Origin: Bacillota bacterium
Lineage (GTDB): Bacteria > Bacillota_A > Clostridia > DSM-8532
Direction of reading: 5' to 3'
Assembly (NCBI GenBank): GCA_023424865.1
Contig: JAFADM010000049.1
Coordinates: forward strand, 1-6,943
DNA length: 6,943 bases
Shown here in pieces: positions 1 through 5,563 of the stretch; positions within the stretch are counted from its first letter, which is position 1, and every line of letters begins with the position of its first letter. The position numbers were made by a program, and so were the translations under genes. The notes below the pieces were generated by a model, which worked only from the letters and a program-made list of their open reading frames with translations, made no database searches and had not been told where the DNA came from.

Positions 1-975
1 TCTTCTGATTCACCCGAATCTCCGGGTACAAGCCCTGGAAGCAGTAACGACAGCGGTACCGTAACCGGCACAGGCATCCTGGAGCATCAGACCGACTCGG
101 AAGCTGCACCCGTCGTCTATATGACCAACGCGATAAGTCCGGAGGGCTTAATGGCAGCCTATGAGGCCTTAGGTCGAACCCCTTCCGGCAATGTGGCCGT
201 CAAGATCCATACCGGGGAAGGTGAAAACAGCTTTAATCTAAAACCGGATTTTATTAAAGAATTGGTTCAGCTGGTAGACGGTACAATCGTCGAGTGCAAC
301 ACTGCCTACGGAGGTTCCCGCGCCAGCACGGCACTCCATATGCAGGTGGCAAAGGATCGGGGCTATACGGACATTGCTTCTGTTGACATTATGGATGCTG
401 ACGGCGGCATTGAAATTCCTGTGGTTGGCGGTACACGTCTCACAACCAACCAGGTGGGTGCCAATTTTGTGAACTATGACTTTTTTGTTGTGCTTTCACA
501 CTTTAAGGGGCATGCCATGGGTGGCTTTGGGGGTGCACTGAAAAACCTCTCCATAGGCATTGCCTCTTCCGAAGGCAAGTCTCTTATTCACTCTGCGGGT
601 GCTGAAACGACGGGATACGGCAGGAATACGCCCTCGGATGCTTTTACCGAATCCATGGCTGAAGCGGCTAAATCCGTCAATGACTATTTGGATAACGGAA
701 ACAATCTGCTCTATATTAACGTCATGAACAATATCTCCGTGGATTGTGACTGCAGCGCCAATCCTGCCCAGCCGGATATGCATGATATCGGTATTTTGGC
801 TTCCCTTGATCCGGTAGCCCTGGATCAAGCCTGTGTGGATTTAGTTTATGCTGCACCGGACAGTAGTTCTGTCATTCAACGCATTGAGTCCCGAAAGGGG
901 ATACATATTTTAGAGCATGCACAGGCCATTGGCTTTGGCAGCCGCGAATATCGGCTGGTGAACCTGGATGATTGA
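1..975 (+). CDS. DUF362 domain protein, probable exported lipoprotein (5' end outside window)
   Basis: The reading frame is open from base 1, so the gene starts upstream. The first ATG in the window (121) lies inside the conserved domain and is unlikely to be the true start. The first ~33 codons are rich in Ser, Gly, Pro, Thr and Asp. This is the kind of linker that follows a lipobox in clostridial surface lipoproteins, but the signal peptide itself is not visible. From about codon 37 (APVVYMTNAISPEGL) a DUF362 domain runs to the end. It contains the recognisable blocks VECNTAYGGSRAST, DIMDADGG, LSHFKGHAMGGFGGALKN and ISVDCDC, and ends in the LASLDPVALDQACVDLVY and RIESRKGIHILEHA stretches. 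No CxxCxxC ferredoxin cluster is present in the visible part, unlike DUF362 proteins fused to ferredoxin domains. The biochemical function of the family is not established. The stop overlaps the permease start by 8 bp, implying translational coupling and a shared task. Confidence 0.9.
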   Translation, partial: SSDSPESPGTSPGSSNDSGTVTGTGILEHQTDSEAAPVVYMTNAISPEGLMAAYEALGRTPSGNVAVKIHTGEGENSFNLKPDFIKELVQLVDGTIVECNTAYGGSRASTALHMQVAKDRGYTDIASVDIMDADGGIEIPVVGGTRLTTNQVGANFVNYDFFVVLSHFKGHAMGGFGGALKNLSIGIASSEGKSLIHSAGAETTGYGRNTPSDAFTESMAEAAKSVNDYLDNGNNLLYINVMNNISVDCDCSANPAQPDMHDIGILASLDPVALDQACVDLVYAAPDSSSVIQRIESRKGIHILEHAQAIGFGSREYRLVNLDD

Positions 976-1876
976 AATTTTACAGAGGGAGTTCATCTAT
1001 CTTTGGTTTTACTTCACTGTTCAGTTTGAGCAGATCTTTCAATACTGGGTGTTGGGTATTCTTTTAGGCTCGGTTATCTCTGTGTTTGGTAAACAGAAGA
1101 TACACCACTTGTTCACCGCCCTGCAAAACAAAAAGCTTGGGGGATTTGGCGTGATCCCGGCCAGTGTACTGGGTATCGCTTCACCACTTTGTATGTACGG
1201 AACCATTCCTATTGCCGGCTCCTTTTCGGAAAAGGGCATAAAGGACGATTGGCTGGCTGCTTTTATGATGAGTTCAATATTATTAAATCCCCAGCTCATT
1301 ATCTACAGTGGGGCTTTGGGAACAAAAGCCCTCGTTGTTCGCATTGCTTCCTGCTTGCTTTGCGGGATTGGGGCAGGTTTGTGTGTGAGATTCTTTTACA
1401 CAAACAAGGGCAGAAGCTTTTTTAACTTTTCCGGATTTTCAGAACCGGAAAACCGGGATAACGATCCAAATCCGCTTATACGGCTGCTAAAAAATATCTG
1501 GCGCAACATTAAGGCAACCACTCTGTATTTCCTTCTTGGTATTGTTTTATCCGCAGTGTTTCAACGCTATGTTCCTTCTGCTGCCTTTGCAAGCCTGTTT
1601 GGCAAAAACGAGGGGTTCGGTGTGCTTATGGCTGCCACCATTGGCGTTCCTCTTTATGTCTGCGGTGGCGGGACCGTCCCTCTTTTGCAGCAGTGGATGC
1701 AATCCGGGATGAGCCTTGGCTCAGCCGCTTCTTTTATGCTCACCGGGCCGGCTACCAAAATCACAAATCTTGGGGCGGTAAAGATTGTTTTGGGAATCAG
1801 GCGCTTTGTCCTGTACATTCTGTTCTGTATGGCGTTCGCTCTTTTTTTCGGTATCCTTGTAGACCTGATTTTGTAA
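968..1876 (+). CDS. Predicted permease, PF03773 (DUF318/ArsP-like) family
   Basis: This is a 302-residue polytopic inner-membrane protein with about eight hydrophobic stretches, split by a hydrophilic loop near residues 145-180. Two internally similar motifs mark the family: SPLCMYGTIPI (residues 72-82, Cys75) and GVPLYVCGGGTVPL (Cys232), the latter followed by GPATKITNLGAV. This two-half layout with a Ser-Pro-Leu-Cys motif fits the predicted permeases that include the organoarsenical exporter ArsP. The second Cys found in many members (SPLCSCG) is Met-Tyr here, so arsenic specificity cannot be assumed. The start at 968 overlaps the end of the DUF362 gene by 8 bp and has no strong ribosome binding site, so translation probably depends on the upstream gene. 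No arsR or other ars gene is visible. The substrate is unknown; a metal, metalloid or thiol-linked species handled together with the DUF362 protein is an inference. Confidence 0.88.
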   Translation: MIEILQREFIYLWFYFTVQFEQIFQYWVLGILLGSVISVFGKQKIHHLFTALQNKKLGGFGVIPASVLGIASPLCMYGTIPIAGSFSEKGIKDDWLAAFMMSSILLNPQLIIYSGALGTKALVVRIASCLLCGIGAGLCVRFFYTNKGRSFFNFSGFSEPENRDNDPNPLIRLLKNIWRNIKATTLYFLLGIVLSAVFQRYVPSAAFASLFGKNEGFGVLMAATIGVPLYVCGGGTVPLLQQWMQSGMSLGSAASFMLTGPATKITNLGAVKIVLGIRRFVLYILFCMAFALFFGILVDLIL

Positions 1877-1888
1877 AAAATTTAACGC

Positions 1889-1910
1889 AGGGCCATTACG
1901 GTATGGCTTT
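1889..1910 (+). terminator. Weak hairpin after the permease gene
   Basis: Thirteen bases after the permease stop, GCCAT (1892-1896) pairs with ATGGC (1903-1907) around a 6-nt loop, and one A-U and two G-U pairs can extend the stem outward. Only a three-T run follows, so this is at best an attenuating or weak terminator. The remaining gap up to 1998 shows no convincing -35/-10 pair, although CATAAT at 1935-1940 could be a -10. The two-component genes may therefore be partly read through from the DUF362/permease unit. Confidence 0.25.
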
Positions 1911-1998
1911 ACGGTCATGTCCATGAAAGTATATCATAATGAGGCAGGGGCATTGCTGATAAGGTTTATTGCTGCCTGGCTTAATGGAAGAAGTGATT

Positions 1999-2667
1999 AT
2001 GGTGCGAAAAATACTGATTGTTGATGATGATATACATCTGCGGAAGCTGGTTCTGACCTATGCCGAACGGGAAGGCTTTCAGTGCGAAGAGGCGGAAAAC
2101 GGACAGAAAGCCATAGATAAGGTTAACAGCATGGAGTTTGATATCATTGTGCTGGATGTTATGATGCCAGGCCTTGACGGTTTTGAAACCCTGGGGGAAA
2201 TCCGCAGGGACAGTCAGGTTCCGGTTATAATGCTTACCTCCCGAAGCGAGGAATACGATAAGCTTTTGGGCTTTAATCTGGGGGCGGACGATTATGTGCC
2301 AAAACCGTTTAGCCCTAAAGAGCTGATGGCCCGTGTGGGAGCCGTACTCAAGCGCAGCGGAAGCAAGCCGGGCAATAAGCTTATTTTTGGCGATCTGTGT
2401 ATTTCTCCCGAATCCAGAACAGTAACAGCAGGTGAAATGGTGCTTAACCTTCCGCCGAAGGAGTTTGCTCTATTACTGTATCTTGCTCAGAATGAACGCC
2501 ATGTCCTCAGCCGGGATCAGCTGTTGAATAAGGTTTGGGGATACGGCTACTACGGTGATGCCCGTACCGTAGATACCCATATCAAATCACTCAGGGAGCA
2601 CCTGGGGGACTACAGAAAATTAATACAAACGGCATGGGGAGTTGGGTATAAATTTGAATATAAGTAA
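1999..2667 (+). CDS. OmpR/PhoB-family response regulator
   Basis: This 222-residue cytoplasmic DNA-binding regulator has a receiver domain (residues ~3-117) with the acidic pair Asp9/Asp10, phospho-acceptor Asp53 in VLDVMMPG, Thr80 in MLTS and Lys102 in the VPKPF motif. All catalytic positions are therefore intact. A winged-helix domain (about 128-220) ends in the typical RTVDTHIKSLREHLG recognition helix and GVGYKFE wing. The start was placed at ATG 1999 because the protein then begins MVRKILIVDDD as in the family, and GGAAG lies 8 nt upstream. In-frame ATG 1984 and TTG 1969 are possible but lack a ribosome binding site. The gene overlaps the histidine kinase, forming a cognate pair. Its position behind the DUF362/permease genes suggests these as targets, though this is unproven. 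Confidence 0.96.
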   Translation: MVRKILIVDDDIHLRKLVLTYAEREGFQCEEAENGQKAIDKVNSMEFDIIVLDVMMPGLDGFETLGEIRRDSQVPVIMLTSRSEEYDKLLGFNLGADDYVPKPFSPKELMARVGAVLKRSGSKPGNKLIFGDLCISPESRTVTAGEMVLNLPPKEFALLLYLAQNERHVLSRDQLLNKVWGYGYYGDARTVDTHIKSLREHLGDYRKLIQTAWGVGYKFEYK

Positions 2668-4123
2668 GATTTGTGAAAAATCGCCTCTGAGATCCAAAAT
2701 CGTTGTACGTTTGTGGCTGATTATGATGGTTCTGGTGGTACTTGGCGTCGCTTTTGTGTGGGTTGTGCAGATATTTTTGTTCGAGCAGAACTATGTAAGT
2801 GCAACTGTATCCGAGGTGCAAAGCCGGTTAGAGCCTATTATGGAGGAACTCAAAATAAAAGATCTTGCCGATGATGAGCAGCTGATACTCTCATTAAGCA
2901 AGGCTGCCAATGGGAAGATGATGTTAATAGATGGAGAGGGAAAGGTAATCGCCCTTTACAATGCAGGACATAAGTTGGATACGCATCCTATAGAATCCTT
3001 ATCCGGTACGCTGCTGTATTTAAAAAAGAATGAAGAGTACCAACAGGTATTACAGGGAAAATCCTACAATAAGATTATGAGGTTCTACTCTGAACCCATA
3101 GCGCTTGAAATCGGTATTCCGGTGCTGTACGGCAACCGGCAGGCTTCGGTTATTTTATATCATTCACTGGATCAACTCCATACGGTGCTTCAAATAAATC
3201 GCAATCAGCTTGTCCTGCTGAGTATCATACTGACACTTGCTGCTTCAGTTGTAGCGGCGCTGTTATCCCGACGCTTTGTAAAACCCATACGCATCATTAA
3301 AGGCACTGTTGACAAGCTTGCAAAAGGTGAACTAACCGCTACACCGGGTCTGGCTCTCAAGGATGAGCTCGGTCAGCTATCCCATTCCGTAGAAGAGCTC
3401 AGCCACGCACTCCAACGCATAGACATTCTTCGTAAGGAGGTCATTGCCAACGTGTCCCATGAGCTGCGCTCACCACTGGCGCTGATAAGGGGATATGCCG
3501 AAATGGTGAGGGATATCAGCTGGAGGGACGATGAAAAGCGTAATGAAAATCTTAATTTAATCATACAGGAAGCCGGCCGAATGAGTGAAATGGTCAGCGA
3601 TATCATGGATTATTCACAGCTGCAGGCAGGGTATATCCAATTGAAAAGGGACTGGTATAATCTGTATGAGATTGTAGAGTCAGAAATTGCTTATTGTGAG
3701 CAAAGTGCTTCCGAATATGGAATTGCCATTAAGCTGGAAAGCGAGCTGAATGCTGTTTTCGTTAATGCTGACGCCATGAAAATATGTCAGGTAATGCGCA
3801 ATCTCCTGAACAACGCCGTCAATCATACAACAGATGGCGGGATTATTTCCGTAGTTATTGCAGAGCTCAAAAGCAGGATAAGGGTATCTGTTATTAATCC
3901 GGGGGAACCTATCCCAGAGGAGGACCGGACAATTATCTGGGAAAGATACCAGCGCAGCCAGCACCATGGCGGACGAAAAAAAGGAACAGGAATAGGGCTC
4001 TCCATCGTCAGCACCTTCTTAAAAGCCCACGGCATGCCTTATGGTGTGGATTGCGAAGGCGGTTTAACAACCTTTTGGTTCGAGTGTCCCGGCGATACGG
4101 TCAAAACTAATCTTCCACAATGA
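2654..4123 (+). CDS. Membrane sensor histidine kinase, HAMP domain
   Basis: This 489-residue two-component kinase pairs with the response regulator it overlaps. In order it shows TM1 (residues ~16-43), an extracytoplasmic sensor region of ~140 residues with a PAS/Cache-like stretch (GKMMLIDGEGKVIALYN), TM2 (~186-208), a HAMP linker (~208-260), the HisKA H-box NVSHELRSPLALIRGY with His269, the N-box RNLLNNAVNH (Asn387), and the G2 box KGTGIGLSIV (residues 443-452). The G1 box reads NPGEPIP rather than DxGxGI, with Asn415 replacing the usual Asp; similar forms occur in a number of Gram-positive kinases. No ATG precedes TM1. TTG 2654 is preferred, 12 nt after GGGGAG (2636-2641), with TTG 2642 as the alternative, giving 493 residues. 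The late start inside the regulator gene implies translational coupling. The sensed signal is unknown. Confidence 0.95.
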   Translation: MNISKICEKSPLRSKIVVRLWLIMMVLVVLGVAFVWVVQIFLFEQNYVSATVSEVQSRLEPIMEELKIKDLADDEQLILSLSKAANGKMMLIDGEGKVIALYNAGHKLDTHPIESLSGTLLYLKKNEEYQQVLQGKSYNKIMRFYSEPIALEIGIPVLYGNRQASVILYHSLDQLHTVLQINRNQLVLLSIILTLAASVVAALLSRRFVKPIRIIKGTVDKLAKGELTATPGLALKDELGQLSHSVEELSHALQRIDILRKEVIANVSHELRSPLALIRGYAEMVRDISWRDDEKRNENLNLIIQEAGRMSEMVSDIMDYSQLQAGYIQLKRDWYNLYEIVESEIAYCEQSASEYGIAIKLESELNAVFVNADAMKICQVMRNLLNNAVNHTTDGGIISVVIAELKSRIRVSVINPGEPIPEEDRTIIWERYQRSQHHGGRKKGTGIGLSIVSTFLKAHGMPYGVDCEGGLTTFWFECPGDTVKTNLPQ

Positions 4124-4131
4124 CTTATTCC

Positions 4132-4166
4132 AGCTTTATAGTATCGCTTAGAAAAGTGCAAAAGCT
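4132..4166. terminator. Possible weak bidirectional terminator between convergent genes
   Basis: The kinase gene (+) and the MerR gene (-) converge with 42 bp between their stop codons. AGCTTT (4132-4137) can pair with AAAGCT (4161-4166), but the loop is 23 nt and the stem only six pairs, so stability is low. No GC-rich stem with a T-run is present on either strand. Either this weak structure serves both units or some convergent read-through occurs. Confidence 0.25.
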
Positions 4167-4552
4167 CAAACCTCAATTCTTTTTAATTCATTTTCAATTG
4201 GGGCAAGGGTTTTTTCATAACGTTCAATTTTCATATTCAGACGGTTAAGCGTTTCCTGCATATTGGAAATACGCGAGACAAGGGCGGCACGCTGCTCGAT
4301 GAGCAGGGATTTGCGGACATCCAGTGTTTCATCGCCCTGTTGAAACAGTTTTACATACTCAATCAGAATCTCTACGGGAAGCCCTGCCAAACGCATGCAC
4401 TTAATGAATTCAATCCAGCGGCAGTCCTCCTCCCGATAATCGCGTATACCGCCCGAGGTGCGCTCCACAGCCGGAATCAGCCCAATACGCTCATAATAGC
4501 GCAGTGTATCGGGTGTCAGCTCATACTTCGCTGCAACTTCCGTTATAGTCAT
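4166..4552 (-). CDS. MerR-family transcriptional regulator, AdhR-like
   Basis: This 128-residue DNA-binding regulator has an N-terminal winged HTH (residues 1-70) with the family signature DTLRYYERIGLIPAV and wing SGGIRDYREED, followed by a coiled-coil dimerisation helix (about 80-125). The length is typical of small MerR proteins without a large effector domain. There is no C-terminal cysteine cluster of the kind used by MerR or ZntR for metals. Two cysteines are present, Cys44 and Cys52. Cys52 coincides with the position described as conserved in Bacillus AdhR, which responds to formaldehyde and methylglyoxal by thiol modification. The ATG at 4550-4552 is supported by GGAGGT (minus strand, 4560-4565) seven bases upstream. 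It is divergent from a flavodoxin/reductase/alcohol dehydrogenase operon and probably activates both that operon and itself through the two 19-bp-spaced promoters between them. The carbonyl inducer is inferred from family and context. Confidence 0.93.
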   Translation of the reverse strand: MTITEVAAKYELTPDTLRYYERIGLIPAVERTSGGIRDYREEDCRWIEFIKCMRLAGLPVEILIEYVKLFQQGDETLDVRKSLLIEQRAALVSRISNMQETLNRLNMKIERYEKTLAPIENELKRIEV

Positions 4553-4669
4553 ATCTCATACCTCCAAAATATCATTTCCTGATCCCTTTATTCTTTCAGG
4601 CAGGTAAATATAAAAAATCGAAGCCTTACATCCTATTTGGGTTAATTCTGCTATATTAGTGGATATTTG

Positions 4670-4688
4670 TTTATAAACTCTTTATAAA
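4670..4688. repeat. Two copies of palindromic TTTATAAA, 11 bp apart
   Basis: TTTATAAA occurs at 4670-4677 and again at 4681-4688, an 11 bp period close to one helical turn. It lies at and just downstream of the expected merR transcription start. In AT-rich DNA this may be chance. Its placement would suit DNA melting or binding of a second factor. Confidence 0.4.
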
Positions 4689-4692
4689 TTAC

Positions 4693-4723
4693 ATCTTACA
4701 GCCTTGAGTTAACTCCAAGTCAA
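4693..4723 (-). promoter_or_regulatory. merR promoter, 19 bp spacer
   Basis: Read on the minus strand, the -35 is TTGACT (4718-4723) and the -10 is TAAGAT (4693-4698), separated by exactly 19 bp (4699-4717). The -35 matches consensus at five of six positions. A 19 bp spacer is too long for ordinary sigma-A recognition. It is the diagnostic geometry of MerR-activated promoters, where the regulator untwists the spacer. The promoter points at the MerR gene, predicting autoregulation. Confidence 0.78.
4703..4719. promoter_or_regulatory. MerR operator dyad in merR promoter
   Basis: GAGTTAACTC (4706-4715) is a perfect 10 bp palindrome. It extends imperfectly to CTTGAGTTAACTCCAAG and sits inside the 19 bp spacer between the -35 and -10. 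Position and symmetry fit a MerR dimer site. The same half-site motif recurs in the opposing promoter 73 bp away, centre to centre. Confidence 0.72.
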
Positions 4724-4770
4724 GAAGAATAATATAATATAAATTCAATATTTAACCATATAAAAAGTTC

Positions 4771-4801
4771 TTGACCTGGAGTTAAGTCCAGCTGCTAAGC
4801 T
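4771..4801 (+). promoter_or_regulatory. Flavodoxin operon promoter, 19 bp spacer
   Basis: The -35 is TTGACC (4771-4776) and the -10 is TAAGCT (4796-4801), with a 19 bp spacer (4777-4795). The weak -10 and overlong spacer predict low basal activity and dependence on an activator. The geometry mirrors the merR promoter exactly. Transcription would begin near 4808, leaving a leader of about 115 nt before the flavodoxin ATG. Confidence 0.78.
4776..4791. promoter_or_regulatory. MerR operator dyad in flavodoxin promoter
   Basis: CTGGAGTTAAGTCCAG is a 16 bp dyad. The CTGGA and TCCAG arms match perfectly and the only mismatch is the G/G pair flanking the central TTAA. It fills the spacer between the -35 and -10 and shares the GAGTTAA core with the operator of the opposite promoter, so one regulator probably binds both. 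Confidence 0.74.
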
Positions 4802-4830
4802 GAATTTGATAAGAAAAACAGAACCTGAAA

Positions 4831-4879
4831 TCACGGCACGGTACGATTAAAATGCTGGCTGTCACGGCACGGTGCGATT
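4831..4879 (+). repeat. Tandem 18 bp direct repeats in flavodoxin leader
   Basis: TCACGGCACGGTACGATT (4831-4848) recurs as TCACGGCACGGTGCGATT (4862-4879) with one difference in 18 bases and a start-to-start distance of 31 bp, about three helical turns. Each copy contains a GCACGGTRC core, and the second copy is a perfect GCAC-G-GTGC dyad. The GC-rich repeats stand out from the AT-rich surroundings. They lie about 30-78 nt after the -10, in the transcribed leader, where they could be sites for a second DNA-binding protein or an RNA element. Confidence 0.85.
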
Positions 4880-4922
4880 TGTCCGCTAACCAATAAATAG
4901 TGATAATAAATGAGGTGTTTTT

Positions 4923-5438
4923 ATGAAAATCTTAATTGCTTACTTCTCACGAAAAGGAAACAACTATGCTTCCGGCAGTATTGTAAATTTGCCCGTTGGA
5001 AACACCGAAGTCGTAGCAAAAAAAATCCAGGCACTTACTGGAGGCGATTTATTTGAAATCCAGACATCCCGTTCCTATGCGCAGGACTACAATAAATGCA
5101 CGGAGGAGGCTCGAAAAGAGCTGAGGGAAAACGCCAGACCGGAGCTCACAGAAAACATCTCGGACATGGCCGGTTATGATGTGATTTTTCTTGGTTACCC
5201 TAACTGGTGGGGAACCATGCCCATGGGTGTTTTCACTTTTTTGGAAGGACATCATCTCAAAGGGAAAACAATTCTCCCCTTCTGCACCCACGAGGGCAGT
5301 GGCATGGGCAAAAGTGAAAACGATATCAGGAGGCTTTCCCCAGGCGCTGCCGTACTCGGAGGGTTGTCTGTCCGGGGTACAAGTGCTGCCCATGCAGACA
5401 GAGATATTGAAAACTGGGTGAAAAAAACCATGCCCTGA
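4923..5438 (+). CDS. Flavodoxin (flavodoxin_4 type)
   Basis: This 171-residue cytoplasmic FMN-binding electron carrier or quinone/electrophile reductase begins with the beta-strand MKILIAYFSRKGNN. The phosphate-binding loop is split by an insertion before GNTEVVAKKI (Gly26-Asn27-Thr28), a form common in the flavodoxin_4 family. FMN-contacting loops follow: YPNWWGTMPM (Tyr92-Trp96) and PFCTHEGSGMGKS (Cys121-Gly127), the latter beside the isoalloxazine ring. The C-terminus (DIENWVKKTMP) fits a natural domain end, so length is normal. ATG 4923 is supported by GAGGTG five bases upstream. It is the first gene behind the MerR-type promoter, followed by two reductase genes on the same strand. It could supply electrons to the RibD-like reductase or act by itself on electrophiles; which is not known. 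Confidence 0.94.
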   Translation: MKILIAYFSRKGNNYASGSIVNLPVGNTEVVAKKIQALTGGDLFEIQTSRSYAQDYNKCTEEARKELRENARPELTENISDMAGYDVIFLGYPNWWGTMPMGVFTFLEGHHLKGKTILPFCTHEGSGMGKSENDIRRLSPGAAVLGGLSVRGTSAAHADRDIENWVKKTMP

Positions 5439-5563
5439 CAAGATGCAACCACGCATTGGCGGGGAAAAAGAGTGGCTGCCCAAGCCTCCAGCAAATGGCT
5501 GGAACCGGTGGGTGATGAGGCCTGGAACAAATTGAATTAATAGAGAGATAGGGAGGTGTACTT
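5439..5563 (+). other. Intercistronic spacer with small hairpin and in-frame open tail
   Basis: The 125 bp between the flavodoxin stop and the next ATG holds a perfect 6-bp stem, TCCAGC (5487-5492) with GCTGGA (5498-5503), around a 5-nt loop. It has no T-run, so it is more likely an mRNA processing or stability element than a terminator. The flavodoxin frame stays open for 33 codons after its TGA, to TAA at 5538-5540. A very strong ribosome binding site, AGGGAGGTG (5550-5558), precedes the next gene by 5 nt. Confidence 0.5.

Larger units (their letters stand above)
4553..4922. other. Divergent regulatory region between MerR gene and flavodoxin operon
   Basis: These 370 bp hold no gene. In order they contain the merR ribosome binding site (4560-4565), a merR leader of roughly 130 nt, a TTTATAAA pair (4670-4688), the minus-strand promoter with its dyad (4693-4723), a very AT-rich core (4726-4770) that may act as UP-like DNA for both promoters, and the plus-strand promoter with its dyad (4771-4801). 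They end with an approximately 115-nt leader carrying two 18 bp direct repeats (4831-4879) and the flavodoxin ribosome binding site GAGGTG (4912-4917). The merR leader has only a weak possible hairpin (CCTGA 4578-4582 with TCAGG 4596-4600), and no known riboswitch was recognised. Confidence 0.8.

Noticed and set aside
121..123. ATG 121 as the start of the DUF362 gene
   Set aside because: The frame is open upstream to base 1, the ATG sits inside the conserved domain, and no ribosome binding site precedes it.
496..828. 110-codon minus-strand frame inside the DUF362 gene
   Set aside because: Antisense to a conserved domain, with no family features.
968..1876. Permease called as a dedicated arsenic exporter (ArsP)
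   Set aside because: The second cysteine of the SPLCSCG motif is absent and no ars regulator or other ars gene is nearby, so only the broad family is supported.
1969..1971. TTG 1969 as the response regulator start
   Set aside because: It would add 10 residues not typical of the family, without a ribosome binding site; ATG 1999 has GGAAG at good spacing and gives the standard N-terminus.
4340..4582. 80-codon + strand open frame opposite the MerR gene
   Set aside because: It lies antisense to a well-supported MerR gene, has no ribosome binding site and its translation resembles no family.
4831..4879. Repeat pair as a minimal CRISPR array
   Set aside because: Only two copies of 18 bp with a 13 bp gap, no cas genes, and location in a promoter leader.
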